The notes under the pieces are model-generated. The model saw only the letters and a program-made list of their open reading frames with translations. It did no database searches and was not told the origin of the DNA. Source: Maribellus sp. YY47 (GTDB lineage Bacteria; Bacteroidota; Bacteroidia; Bacteroidales; Prolixibacteraceae). From it: 64,000 bases of DNA. The position numbers and the translations under genes are program-made. Location of the stretch: NCBI RefSeq assembly GCF_023111095.1, contig NZ_JALGYW010000004.1:1-64000 (forward strand), written 5' to 3'. This document shows, one piece after another, positions 53,268 to 61,667 of the stretch. The number at the start of each line of letters is the position of its first letter. Positions within the stretch are counted from its first letter, which is position 1.

Positions 53268-54137
53268 ATGCGAATTGTAGTAACCGGAGCATACGGACAG
53301 CTTGGGAGCGAGATCAAAACGCTCAGTACAGAATACCCCGGATGGGATTTTCTGTTTACCGATGTCGACAGTTTAGATATAACCAATGAAAATGCGGTGG
53401 ATCAATTCATCGCGGATAAAAATATCGACTTCGTGATCAATTGCGCGGCATACACTGCCGTTGATAAAGCCGAATCAGATCGTGAAACGGCCCGAAAAGT
53501 AAATGCGCTTGCGCCGGAAATTTTGGCGAAAGTGACTCAAAAATACGGCGCCCGGCTTATTCATGTTTCTACCGACTATGTTTTTGCCGGAGATGCCTGC
53601 GAGCCGTATACCGAAACGGATGAAGTAAATCCGCTGGGAGTTTACGGTCAGACAAAGTTGGACGGAGAGAACAAGATTCAGGCACAAAATCCTGAATCAA
53701 TAATTATTCGTACAGCCTGGCTCTATTCGGTTTACGGAAACAATTTTGTTAAAACCATGTTGCGCATAGGCCGCGAAAGAGGAGAGTTGGGCGTGGTGTT
53801 CGATCAGGTTGGATCGCCAACCAATGCTGCCGATTTGGCGGCGGCAATTCTTGAAATCATTCGTTTATCGGAAAAGGATTCAAAAGGATTTGTCCCGGGT
53901 ATTTATCATTTCTCCAACGAAGGAGTTGCCAGCTGGTACGATTTTGCAGTGGCTGTTTTTGAAATAGCGGGAGTAAAATGCAAGGTAAATCCGGTAACCA
54001 GCGAACAGTTTCCAACACCTACTAAACGTCCGCATTACAGTGTGTTGAATAAATCGAAAATAAAGAACACTTTTAATATTCGGATTCCCTATTGGAGAGA
54101 CAGTTTACAGCTTTGTCTTCAAAAAATGACCGAATAA
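53268..54137 (+). CDS. rfbD: dTDP-4-dehydrorhamnose reductase
   Basis: NAD(P)H-dependent last enzyme of dTDP-L-rhamnose synthesis, 289 residues. The Rossmann motif is VVTGAYGQLGSEI. The catalytic YxxxK appears as PLGVYGQTKLDGE, preceded by HVSTDYVFAG. The gene order is A-C-D with rfbB (4,6-dehydratase) missing from this window. A toxin-antitoxin pair follows after 40 bases. Confidence 0.97.
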   Translation: MRIVVTGAYGQLGSEIKTLSTEYPGWDFLFTDVDSLDITNENAVDQFIADKNIDFVINCAAYTAVDKAESDRETARKVNALAPEILAKVTQKYGARLIHVSTDYVFAGDACEPYTETDEVNPLGVYGQTKLDGENKIQAQNPESIIIRTAWLYSVYGNNFVKTMLRIGRERGELGVVFDQVGSPTNAADLAAAILEIIRLSEKDSKGFVPGIYHFSNEGVASWYDFAVAVFEIAGVKCKVNPVTSEQFPTPTKRPHYSVLNKSKIKNTFNIRIPYWRDSLQLCLQKMTE

Positions 54138-54177
54138 TTTCTTAATTTGTAACTTCGTTTTGTAAAAAATATCTGTG

Positions 54178-54360
54178 ATGTTGACAAAAACAAGATTACT
54201 GGCTGAAATGGATAAGTTCCCGGAGGAATTTTCAATTGATGAACTGATTGAGCGGCTCATTTTGATTGAGAAAATAGAAACCGGAAACCGGCAATCTGAA
54301 AGCAATCAGGTGGTTTCGGAAGCAGAAATGGACTATGAAATAAAAAAATGGTTAACATAA
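54178..54360 (+). CDS. Putative antitoxin of a ParE/RelE-type module
   Basis: A 60-residue acidic protein that overlaps the toxin gene by 13 bases. It reads FSIDELIERLILIEKIETG, an amphipathic helix, and ends DYEIKKWLT. Similar short proteins precede ParE-like toxins in Bacteroidota. It has no clear DNA-binding fold. Assignment rests on size, position and overlap. The ATG at 54178 is adjacent to a GTG and is the likelier start. Confidence 0.75.
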   Translation: MLTKTRLLAEMDKFPEEFSIDELIERLILIEKIETGNRQSESNQVVSEAEMDYEIKKWLT

Positions 54361-54644
54361 ACTGGACCCTTCAGGCAAAATCCGATTTGAAAAACATTGC
54401 TGATTTTATTGCAAAAGATTCGGTAAAGTATGCGAGGATTCACGTAATGAAAATCAGAAAACTGACAGAGGTTCTAAAAACACACATGCAAATAGGGAGA
54501 GTAGTTCCTGAAATTGGAGAACCTGAAATTCGGGAGTTGGTTTTTCGTAACTATCGGATTATTTACAAAATTGTGTCTGAGAATAGAATAGATATTTTGA
54601 CCATTCATCATTCAGCCCGAGATCTGAAAAAAGAGAAATATTAA
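54348..54644 (+). CDS. ParE/RelE-superfamily toxin
   Basis: A 98-residue basic protein of the ParE/RelE fold. It starts INWTLQAKSDLKNIADFIAKDS, followed by GRVVPEIGEPEIRELVFRNYRIIYKI (parts), the usual segments of ParE-type toxins. ParE poisons gyrase and RelE cleaves mRNA; which applies cannot be told. It lies between rfbD and the phosphohexomutase gene, so the module was probably acquired between the two. Confidence 0.87.
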   Translation: MVNINWTLQAKSDLKNIADFIAKDSVKYARIHVMKIRKLTEVLKTHMQIGRVVPEIGEPEIRELVFRNYRIIYKIVSENRIDILTIHHSARDLKKEKY

Positions 54645-54658
54645 TAAAACATATTGAA

Positions 54659-56401
54659 ATGGAGAATAATGAATTACTGGAAGTAAAGGCGAAAGCAAAA
54701 GAGTGGCTTTCTGGTACTTACGATGCAGAAACACGCGAAAAGGTGCAGGCCTTGCTCGATGCCGAAGACCCGGCAGAGCTGGTAGATGCTTTTTACCGAA
54801 ACCTGGAATTCGGAACCGGTGGACTTCGCGGCATCATGGGCGTTGGCACCAACCGAATGAATATTTATACTGTTGGAGCTGCAACGCAGGGATTAAGCAA
54901 TTATCTGAAAGTAAATTTTGCTGACCTGGATGAAATTAAAGTTGCGATTGGTCACGATTGCCGCAACAACAGCCGCTTGTTTGCCGAAACCAGTGCCAGA
55001 ATATTTGCTGCCAACGGCATTAAGACGTATTTGTTTGAAGATTTGCGCCCAACGCCTGAGCTTTCATTTGCCATTCGCGAATTAGGTTGTCAGAGTGGAA
55101 TTATTCTGACGGCTTCTCACAATCCAAAAGAATACAACGGCTACAAAGCGTATTGGGAAGACGGATCTCAGATTGTTGCTCCGCACGACGTGAACATTGT
55201 AAACGAGGTGGCTAAAATCAAACCGGAAGACATTAAGTTTGACGGACCGGATGAGCTGATCGAAATAATGGGAGATGAGATGGACAACAAATTCCTTGAA
55301 AACGTTAAGGCTGTTTCCATTTCGCCCGATGTGATCGAACGTCACAAAGACATGAAGATCATTTACACACCTATCCACGGAACGGGAGTGAAACTGATTC
55401 CTGCGGCATTAAAAGCCTTTGGATTTACAAACATTGTCAATATTCCTGAACAGGATGTGGTGAGCGGTGATTTCCCAACGGTTGTTTCTCCCAACCCGGA
55501 AGAACCCGCAGCTATGGAAATGGCAACAAAAAAGGCTGCTGAAATAAACGCGGATGTGGTATTGGCTTCCGATCCTGATGCTGACCGAATTGGTGTGGCG
55601 GTTAAAAACGATAAAGGTGAATACGTTATCCTAAACGGAAACCAGACTGCCCTGCTTTTCTTCTATTACATTATTGTAAACATGAAGAAAGAAGGAAAAT
55701 TGAAAGGCAACGAGTTCGTGGTGAAAACCATCGTTTCCACCGAAATGATTGCCGAAGTAGCCCGTAGAAACAACATCGAATATTACGACGTTTATACCGG
55801 ATTTAAGTTTATTGCTGAAGTGATTCGTGAAAACGAAGGTGTAAAAAAATACATCGGTGGTGGCGAGGAAAGTTTTGGGTTTATGCCTTCTGATTTTGTT
55901 CGCGATAAAGACGCTGTTTCTTCGTGTGCGTTAATGGCTGAAATTGCAGCCTGGGCAATGGATCAGGGAAAAACGTTGTACGAACTGCTGCAGGATATTT
56001 ACCTCGAATACGGATTCTCGCGCGAGAAAATGAAGTACGTGGTTCGGAAAGGAAAAACCGGTGCCGAAGAAATTCAGCAAATTATGACCAAATTCCGCAA
56101 CGATCCGCCAAAAGAACTGGGTGGTTCGCCAATGGAATGGGTAAAAGATTATTCCACGCTGGTAGCTAAAAATCTGATTACGGGAGAAGAGAAAAAGATT
56201 GATCAGAAGATCACTTCGAACGTGTTGCAGTTTTTTACCAGGGAAGGAACAAAAATTTCGGTCCGTCCATCGGGAACAGAGCCCAAAATTAAGTTCTATT
56301 TCGAGGTAAAGGGAGAACTGAAAGGAAGAGCCGATTTTGATGCGGCAGAACAAAAGGCCGATGCAAAAATCGATGCCATTATGGATGAACTCGGTCTGTA
56401 G
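54659..56401 (+). CDS. Phosphoglucomutase/phosphomannomutase (long form)
   Basis: Alpha-D-phosphohexomutase of 580 residues, the PGM2-like long form. Catalytic phosphoserine motif TASHNPKEYNGYK (near residue 160), metal-binding loop DPDADRIGVAV (near 303), sugar-binding GGGEESFGFM and phosphate-binding RPSGTEPKIKFY are all present. It interconverts hexose 1- and 6-phosphates and would feed glucose 1-phosphate to rfbA upstream. A stem-loop without T tract follows the stop. Confidence 0.94.
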   Translation: MENNELLEVKAKAKEWLSGTYDAETREKVQALLDAEDPAELVDAFYRNLEFGTGGLRGIMGVGTNRMNIYTVGAATQGLSNYLKVNFADLDEIKVAIGHDCRNNSRLFAETSARIFAANGIKTYLFEDLRPTPELSFAIRELGCQSGIILTASHNPKEYNGYKAYWEDGSQIVAPHDVNIVNEVAKIKPEDIKFDGPDELIEIMGDEMDNKFLENVKAVSISPDVIERHKDMKIIYTPIHGTGVKLIPAALKAFGFTNIVNIPEQDVVSGDFPTVVSPNPEEPAAMEMATKKAAEINADVVLASDPDADRIGVAVKNDKGEYVILNGNQTALLFFYYIIVNMKKEGKLKGNEFVVKTIVSTEMIAEVARRNNIEYYDVYTGFKFIAEVIRENEGVKKYIGGGEESFGFMPSDFVRDKDAVSSCALMAEIAAWAMDQGKTLYELLQDIYLEYGFSREKMKYVVRKGKTGAEEIQQIMTKFRNDPPKELGGSPMEWVKDYSTLVAKNLITGEEKKIDQKITSNVLQFFTREGTKISVRPSGTEPKIKFYFEVKGELKGRADFDAAEQKADAKIDAIMDELGL

Positions 56402-56444
56402 TTCCTGTTAATTATACTTGATATTCTGTGTTTAAAACATAGTA

Positions 56445-56469
56445 AGGTGGCCGAAAAAGCCGGCCACCT
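56445..56469 (+). other. Stem-loop after the phosphohexomutase gene
   Basis: A 9-bp GC-rich stem (56445-56453 with 56461-56469) and 7-base loop, but no T tract follows. It could protect the 3' end of the upstream mRNA or attenuate transcription. It is not a standard terminator. Confidence 0.5.
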
Positions 56470-56509
56470 GCAACGAAACATAAAATTTAATAACCAATAC
56501 AACTAAATC

Positions 56510-57265
56510 ATGAAAATCATTTCTTTAACTTTCGTTTTAATGGTATTCGGTGGTTTTGTAATGGCTCAGGAAGAGGAGTCGATACAAATGAAACCGGAAA
56601 TGACTGAAATCTGGGATCCGGAAGTACCGGTAATCACTCCCGGAGAAAAAACTACCGATGCACCTTCTGACGCAATTGTTTTGTTCGACGGCACCGATCT
56701 GGGTCGTGAATGGACCAATGGTGACGGAGCTGAGCCGGGCTGGATTGTTGAAGACGGTTGTGTTACCGTTAAAGCCGGAACCGGAGTAATCAAAACAAAA
56801 CGTGTTTTTGGCGATGTTCAGTTGCACATCGAGTGGCGTACACCTGCCGAAGTAAAAGGCGAAAGCCAGGGACGTGGCAACAGCGGAATCTTCCTTCAGG
56901 AACTCTACGAATTGCAGGTATTGGATAATTACAACAACCGCACATACCGCAATGGTCAGGCAGGTAGCCTTTACAAACAACATGCTCCACTGGTAAATGT
57001 CTGCAAAGGTCCGGGTGTTTGGCAAACCTACGACATTATCTACACAGCCCCGCGTTTTAACGAGGACGGAACTTATTTTACCCCGCCAACGGTAACGGTT
57101 TTGCAAAACGGAGTGTTGGTTCAGAACAATGTGAAATTGCGCGGACCAACAGAGTACATCGGTATTCCCGAATATTCAATACGTAAACATGGAGACGGAA
57201 GTATCATCCTTCAGGACCATGGCAACCCGGTTAGCTACCGGAATATCTGGATAAGAGAGTTGTAA
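56510..57265 (+). CDS. Secreted DUF1080 (3-keto-disaccharide hydrolase) domain protein
   Basis: A 251-residue secreted protein with a signal peptide (LTFVLMVFGGFVMAQ). The DUF1080 domain starts at IVLFDGTDLGREW near residue 55 and ends YRNIWIREL. Characteristic segments are HIEWRTPAEVKGESQGRGNSG and VWQTYDIIYTAPRF (parts). The fold is a concanavalin-like jelly roll; some members have been assigned 3-keto-glycoside hydrolase activity. Substrate here is unknown. It lies before the CotH gene, separated by a strong terminator. Confidence 0.9.
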   Translation: MKIISLTFVLMVFGGFVMAQEEESIQMKPEMTEIWDPEVPVITPGEKTTDAPSDAIVLFDGTDLGREWTNGDGAEPGWIVEDGCVTVKAGTGVIKTKRVFGDVQLHIEWRTPAEVKGESQGRGNSGIFLQELYELQVLDNYNNRTYRNGQAGSLYKQHAPLVNVCKGPGVWQTYDIIYTAPRFNEDGTYFTPPTVTVLQNGVLVQNNVKLRGPTEYIGIPEYSIRKHGDGSIILQDHGNPVSYRNIWIREL

Positions 57266-57275
57266 AACATACCCG

Positions 57276-57306
57276 GCCCGGAATACTGCTTCCGGGCTTT
57301 GTTTTT
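57276..57306 (+). terminator. Terminator after the DUF1080 gene
   Basis: A perfect 8-bp stem GCCCGGAA/TTCCGGGC (57276-57283 with 57290-57297), loop TACTGC, followed by TTTGTTTTT. The in-frame TTG at 57299 for the next gene lies in this T tract, so that gene starts at the ATG 57320. Confidence 0.85.
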
Positions 57307-57319
57307 AACACAAAAACCA

Positions 57320-58936
57320 ATGCTAACTAAAACTACCGGGATTATTCTGTCCGTCTTTTTGTTGATGAGTACATTGTCTTCAGCACAGAATATTTCCTTT
57401 ACCAGCCAGTTACCCATTTTTTACCTGAACACCTCCGGACAAACAATTCCTGACGATCCGAAAATTCAAGCCCGTTTGGAAGTTGCCTGGAAAAAGGGTG
57501 GAACCAATTCAACATCCGATACACGCGATCATTTTAAGGGCAATATCACGATTGAGGTTCGCGGCTCTTCTTCTCAGTCGTTTCCAAAAAAATCGTATGG
57601 TTTTGAGTTAAAAGACGATCAGTGGGTAGACATGGATTTTTCATTGCTTGATTTACCGGGTGAGGAGGACTGGATTTTATATGCACCGTATTCAGATAAG
57701 AGTTTGCTTCGAAATGTATTGACTTTTACATTGGCAGCCCAGCTAAGTGACGATTATGTGCCGCGTTGTCGATTTGTGGAATTATTTCTGAATAATAATT
57801 ACGAAGGCGTGTATGTTTTGATGGAGAAGATAAAACGGGGGAATGACCGTGTGGATATTGCCAGGTTAAGAGCAGAAGACATTAGCGGCGAAGAACTGAC
57901 CGGCGGATACATTGTAAAAATTGATAAATCGACAGGAAGTGGTGGAGATGGCTGGTCGTCGGATTATTTAAACAGAAGTAGCAGGCAAACATTTTACCAG
58001 TACGAGTATCCGAAGGAAGACGAAATTCTTCCGGAACAAAAGGCATACATACATCAGTACATCGACGGCTTCGAAACAGCGGTTAAAAATTTGTGGCACG
58101 GCGAAACCAACGGGTACCAGAATTACATAAACGCGAAGAGCTTCTATGATTATGCAATCATAAATGAATTTACACGGAATATCGATGGCTATCGTTTAAG
58201 TTCTTTCCTCAATAAAGACAAGAACGGGAAATTAAATGCAGGCCCAATCTGGGATTATAATCTGGCTTATGGAAATGCAAATTATTACGACGGCTGGAAG
58301 ACTTCCGGACTCGTATTGTATGAGGATATTGGCAGCGACAACTGGCAGATTCCTTTCTGGTGGATAAAACTGGTGGAAGACGATGCTTTTGTAAACCCGA
58401 TGCGGTGCCGGTGGGAGGCCTTGAAGGAGACCGTGCTGAATGAAGCAAACGTGATGGCAGTAATGGATAGTTTGACCAATTACCTGGGAAATGCTGTGGA
58501 TCGAAACTTTAACCGTTGGCCGATTCTGAATACAAGTATTTGGCCCAACTATTATATAGGCGGAACATATGCGAACGAAATTGATTGGATGAAAGACTGG
58601 ATTAGTGCGCGCTTGAACCGGCTTGATGCTGAATTCCCCGGCACATGCGATCAGGCAACCGATGCATCTGATTTTGAAAATGAGAATGTGTATGCTTTTT
58701 ATCCGAATCCTTTTTCAACCGAGTTAAACCTGAAAGTTGTTTCCCGAACGAATGTAACCTGTCAATTGGCTGTATATAACATTAACGGAGCCTTGATTCA
58801 ACAGCTTGAACTTCCGGTGGTAACGGGTGTAAATCATTTCGATCTTTCGCATCTGGCTTTGAAAAACGGGATTTACCTCTGCCGCATTACTCAGGGTGGA
58901 AATGAGCTGTATACCAACAAGCTGGTAAAACTTTGA
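57320..58936 (+). CDS. CotH-kinase-family protein with type IX secretion sorting domain
   Basis: A 538-residue secreted protein. The signal peptide ends TLSSAQ. The CotH domain (about residues 70-380) shows RGSSSQSFPKKSYGFEL, LYAPYSDKSLLRN, GVYVLMEKIKRG and GPIWDYNLAYGN (parts), the last being the metal-binding region. CotH proteins are atypical kinases that phosphorylate spore coat proteins; here the role is unknown. The last 80 residues are a T9SS type A domain, from YAFYPNPFSTELNLKV to GIYLCRITQGG and KLVKL. That domain directs export across the outer membrane by the type IX system and supports Bacteroidota origin. Confidence 0.92.
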   Translation: MLTKTTGIILSVFLLMSTLSSAQNISFTSQLPIFYLNTSGQTIPDDPKIQARLEVAWKKGGTNSTSDTRDHFKGNITIEVRGSSSQSFPKKSYGFELKDDQWVDMDFSLLDLPGEEDWILYAPYSDKSLLRNVLTFTLAAQLSDDYVPRCRFVELFLNNNYEGVYVLMEKIKRGNDRVDIARLRAEDISGEELTGGYIVKIDKSTGSGGDGWSSDYLNRSSRQTFYQYEYPKEDEILPEQKAYIHQYIDGFETAVKNLWHGETNGYQNYINAKSFYDYAIINEFTRNIDGYRLSSFLNKDKNGKLNAGPIWDYNLAYGNANYYDGWKTSGLVLYEDIGSDNWQIPFWWIKLVEDDAFVNPMRCRWEALKETVLNEANVMAVMDSLTNYLGNAVDRNFNRWPILNTSIWPNYYIGGTYANEIDWMKDWISARLNRLDAEFPGTCDQATDASDFENENVYAFYPNPFSTELNLKVVSRTNVTCQLAVYNINGALIQQLELPVVTGVNHFDLSHLALKNGIYLCRITQGGNELYTNKLVKL

Positions 58937-58969
58937 CCGGGTTGTTTACAGGACTGATGGAACAGAAAT

Positions 58970-59761
58970 TTATAACCTGATGCAAACTCTGGGCTGGCGG
59001 GGCAGGGCACGATATATGGCTTTGGCATCGTTTTCTGAAATCACCAGTTTGATGGTCGGATTATATTGCGGAACCTCAAATTTCAAGGTTTTGGCAAAGT
59101 TGTTTTTGATCTGATGATAATCCTGTTTTAGCCAGAACTTGTTATGCCACGCATTCGAAGTGCGGGTGGTATCGGTTCCTTCCACTCTTAACTCAATCCC
59201 GTTATCGAGCATGATCAGCCAATGGACATCCTCTCTCTTTAAGGTATCAACCACATGGCTTTGGGCTGCATATTCCAGGGTGTCTTTGGGCGCTTTTTTT
59301 ACAATCAGCGGAATTTTCTCAATGGTTGCCTGCATCTCCCTGCTGGCAGTTTCTTCGCCAAAATAATGATGATAGGCCACCGGATTTAGTTCTTCGAAGA
59401 AACGATCAGCATGAAGTTCAATAATGGGAGTGGTTTTAATCACAACTCCTTTTAATTCTAATTGTAATATGCTGTCTTTCAGGTTGACCGATAAGCTGAT
59501 CGAATCGGTTTTCGATGTTTCCAGCCTGCATTCGATCCAGTTTCTGTCTTTGAATGCGCTGATCCAGGCGGAGTCTTTCACATCATAAAAGGGTACATCA
59601 ACATCTTTGATCTCTGAAACCATTTTTAAGTGTTCCTGTACCGAAATTGTTGATAACGTGGCGTACTGAATGCTAACAAGCAGCAAAATGACAGGCAGTA
59701 AAAATGCCAGCCATCGTTTTTTTGAAGAGGTTTTAGGTGCTGTTCCTTCCTGATTTTCCAT
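58970..59761 (-). CDS. Unknown single-pass membrane protein of the L,D-transpeptidase operon
   Basis: A 263-residue protein from ATG 59761, not recognised. One transmembrane helix (WLAFLLPVILLLVSIQYATL, about residues 17-36) places most of it in the periplasm. The rest is mixed alpha/beta with no known motif. It starts 1 base after the stop of the YkuD protein gene and must be co-transcribed. Wall-related function is an inference from context. Confidence 0.7.
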   Translation of the reverse strand: MENQEGTAPKTSSKKRWLAFLLPVILLLVSIQYATLSTISVQEHLKMVSEIKDVDVPFYDVKDSAWISAFKDRNWIECRLETSKTDSISLSVNLKDSILQLELKGVVIKTTPIIELHADRFFEELNPVAYHHYFGEETASREMQATIEKIPLIVKKAPKDTLEYAAQSHVVDTLKREDVHWLIMLDNGIELRVEGTDTTRTSNAWHNKFWLKQDYHQIKNNFAKTLKFEVPQYNPTIKLVISENDAKAIYRALPRQPRVCIRL

Positions 59762-59762
59762 T

Positions 59763-60473
59763 TTAATAAATAAATACTTTTGCGCCATTTGGCAGCGTTT
59801 TAAATACAAGCTCCAGATCTTCGTCGCCCATTCTCACACATCCATGCGTGACGGGCATTCCGAGAAAACGTTTGTAAAGTGTACCGTGTATCAGGTAGCC
59901 GTCTCCCAAACTAAGGGCATAATCTCCCAAAACTCCGTATTCGTAGCGCGACGGATCTCCCGCTGGTGGCACGGGTAAGCCCTCTTCAATAAATGCCCAG
60001 TCGGGTTTTCTCCAAACCGGATTTACGGTTTTCCCTTTGATGGTGAATACTCCTTTGGGAGTTTCAAAAAGCCAGTTTTTATCGGTTTCAGTTTCCAGTT
60101 TTATGTAGCTTCCTGTGGAGCAAACTCCCTCGCGAATCAACTGCCTGTTTTTGTATAGGAAGAAGGTATTGTCGGTGGTGTTGATGACCAGGTAAACTCC
60201 ACCGGGTGTAAGTCTGTCGATCTTTTTTTGCAGTTGAATGGTTTCGATCTGAAGCATCTTTACATCGGTGGGCGATACGTTGCTTGCTTCCCGTTTGGGT
60301 AGAAAACGGTAAAAAACAGGTTGATTGATTAACCATGGAACTACCGAAAAAAGCATCCATATGAAAACGATGAGGGTGAAAAGCTGAATCAGTGTAAATC
60401 CCAGCCAACCTTTTAAAAGACGGCCTAACTTTTCAAAAAATTTATTCTCCACTATAAATTGATTCAGTTTCAT
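59763..60473 (-). CDS. L,D-transpeptidase (YkuD domain), short form
   Basis: A 236-residue membrane-anchored L,D-transpeptidase. A transmembrane helix (FTLIQLFTLIVFIWMLFSVV) precedes the YkuD domain. The catalytic motif is HGTLYKRFLGMPVTHGCVRMGDEDLEL with the nucleophile in HGCVRM (part). Such enzymes make 3-3 crosslinks in peptidoglycan or attach lipoproteins to it. It overlaps the upstream transpeptidase gene by 4 bases. Its KRFLG insert before HGCVRM is usual. Confidence 0.9.
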   Translation of the reverse strand: MKLNQFIVENKFFEKLGRLLKGWLGFTLIQLFTLIVFIWMLFSVVPWLINQPVFYRFLPKREASNVSPTDVKMLQIETIQLQKKIDRLTPGGVYLVINTTDNTFFLYKNRQLIREGVCSTGSYIKLETETDKNWLFETPKGVFTIKGKTVNPVWRKPDWAFIEEGLPVPPAGDPSRYEYGVLGDYALSLGDGYLIHGTLYKRFLGMPVTHGCVRMGDEDLELVFKTLPNGAKVFIY

Positions 60474-61588
60474 TCTGCTACGTTTTTTCCTGTTACTTCA
60501 TTTAGCGACCTGATCGATCCAACAATGACCACAGGTGTGCCAACCGCCACGAGTTGATACAGTGCATCCATTTCATCATTTCTTAAGGCAACACAGCCAT
60601 CGGTCCAGTCTACTCCTTTTCCTCCCAGTCCGTGTATTTCTATCAAGCCGCCAATGTCGGCTTTCGACGGAATAATTCCGGCTTTTTTGTTTTGCTGAAA
60701 GCGTTGACGATCCTCGTCATTCGGATAGTTGATCAGCAAAGCCTTATGGAATTTTGTATTACCTCCGCTTTTCTTTTGGGTTATTTTGTAGTTTCCTTCG
60801 GGAGTGGCTTTGTCGCCTTTCGATTTTTTGTCTCCCATCCAGTTCACACCAAGTTCGGCATCAAAAGTCCGTATTGCTTTTTTATTCTGATAAACCGTGC
60901 AGGTATGTGCCAGCTTGTCAACAACAATTACTTTTTTCCCGTTTGCCGATTGTGCAATGGCCGCTTTGGCTAATTTTTGCCAGGCGTTGTGCCCACTAAA
61001 CCATGATGTTAGCAGCTTTTCTGCTTTGTTGCTGGAAGCATTTATCAATTCTTTTGCCTGTTGAAAGCTTTTCTCTGCTTCACCAAAACGTTTGTTTTCC
61101 CAGGCAAATTTTGCTTCCGAAAGTTTGATTGATCCTTTATGATGCGCTTTTGTTACGCTTGAGGGTAAGGGCAGGCGTTTGTAAAACCGGTTGTAGATTT
61201 CAATTTTCTTTTCCAGAATTGAAATTCCCTGTTGTAATTTATTTCCTGCTGATTTTGACCTTTTCCCCGACAGCTGTTCGGCTTCTGCTGCCTTTTCGAT
61301 GGTTACCGAGATCCACCTATTTAACTCCGTATAATCTCTGAACAAAAAGAGGCGTTTGTTTTCTTCTGCCCAGCATACCATTGCCGAATCGTATGCCTGT
61401 TCAGCTGCTTTGTAGGCATCGTGGGCGTAGACCTGTGCCTCGGCTTTTTTCGCCTCGCTCAAACGTTCAAGGGCTATTTTCATTTCATCGAGCGGAGGTT
61501 CAGGTGCTGTGTAAATCCCAAAAGCCACTCCGGCAGCCGCCAGTCCAATTATTCCTACTCCTGCAATCGTCCTTCTTTTCACCTTCAT
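60470..61588 (-). CDS. L,D-transpeptidase with N-terminal helical domain
   Basis: A 372-residue protein with an N-terminal membrane anchor (VGIIGLAAAGVAFGIY). A helical domain of about 170 residues follows. Its first part (ALERLSEAKKAEAQVYAHDAY, AEENKRLFLF) resembles the start of the lipoprotein encoded upstream. The YkuD domain occupies the C-terminal ~150 residues, with GLIEIHGLGGKGVDWTDGCVALRNDEMD (part) and the catalytic cysteine in TDGCVAL. The gene follows the lipoprotein after a terminator-like hairpin. I infer that the helical domain binds the lipoprotein or shares its partner. Confidence 0.9.
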   Translation of the reverse strand: MKVKRRTIAGVGIIGLAAAGVAFGIYTAPEPPLDEMKIALERLSEAKKAEAQVYAHDAYKAAEQAYDSAMVCWAEENKRLFLFRDYTELNRWISVTIEKAAEAEQLSGKRSKSAGNKLQQGISILEKKIEIYNRFYKRLPLPSSVTKAHHKGSIKLSEAKFAWENKRFGEAEKSFQQAKELINASSNKAEKLLTSWFSGHNAWQKLAKAAIAQSANGKKVIVVDKLAHTCTVYQNKKAIRTFDAELGVNWMGDKKSKGDKATPEGNYKITQKKSGGNTKFHKALLINYPNDEDRQRFQQNKKAGIIPSKADIGGLIEIHGLGGKGVDWTDGCVALRNDEMDALYQLVAVGTPVVIVGSIRSLNEVTGKNVAE

Positions 61589-61604
61589 CCTAAAAATAGC
61601 CCTG

Positions 61605-61636
61605 AAAAAAATCCCCGGAACATAGTATTCCGGGGA
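61605..61636 (-). terminator. Intercistronic terminator/attenuator after the lipoprotein gene
   Basis: A perfect 9-bp stem TCCCCGGAA/TTCCGGGGA (61612-61620 with 61628-61636) with a 7-base loop. On the minus strand it is followed by seven T. It lies between the lipoprotein gene and the transpeptidase genes, so most transcripts should end here and only some read through. Confidence 0.8.
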
Positions 61637-61667
61637 AGAGTTACAGGTTTTACTTGGCTAAACTCTC

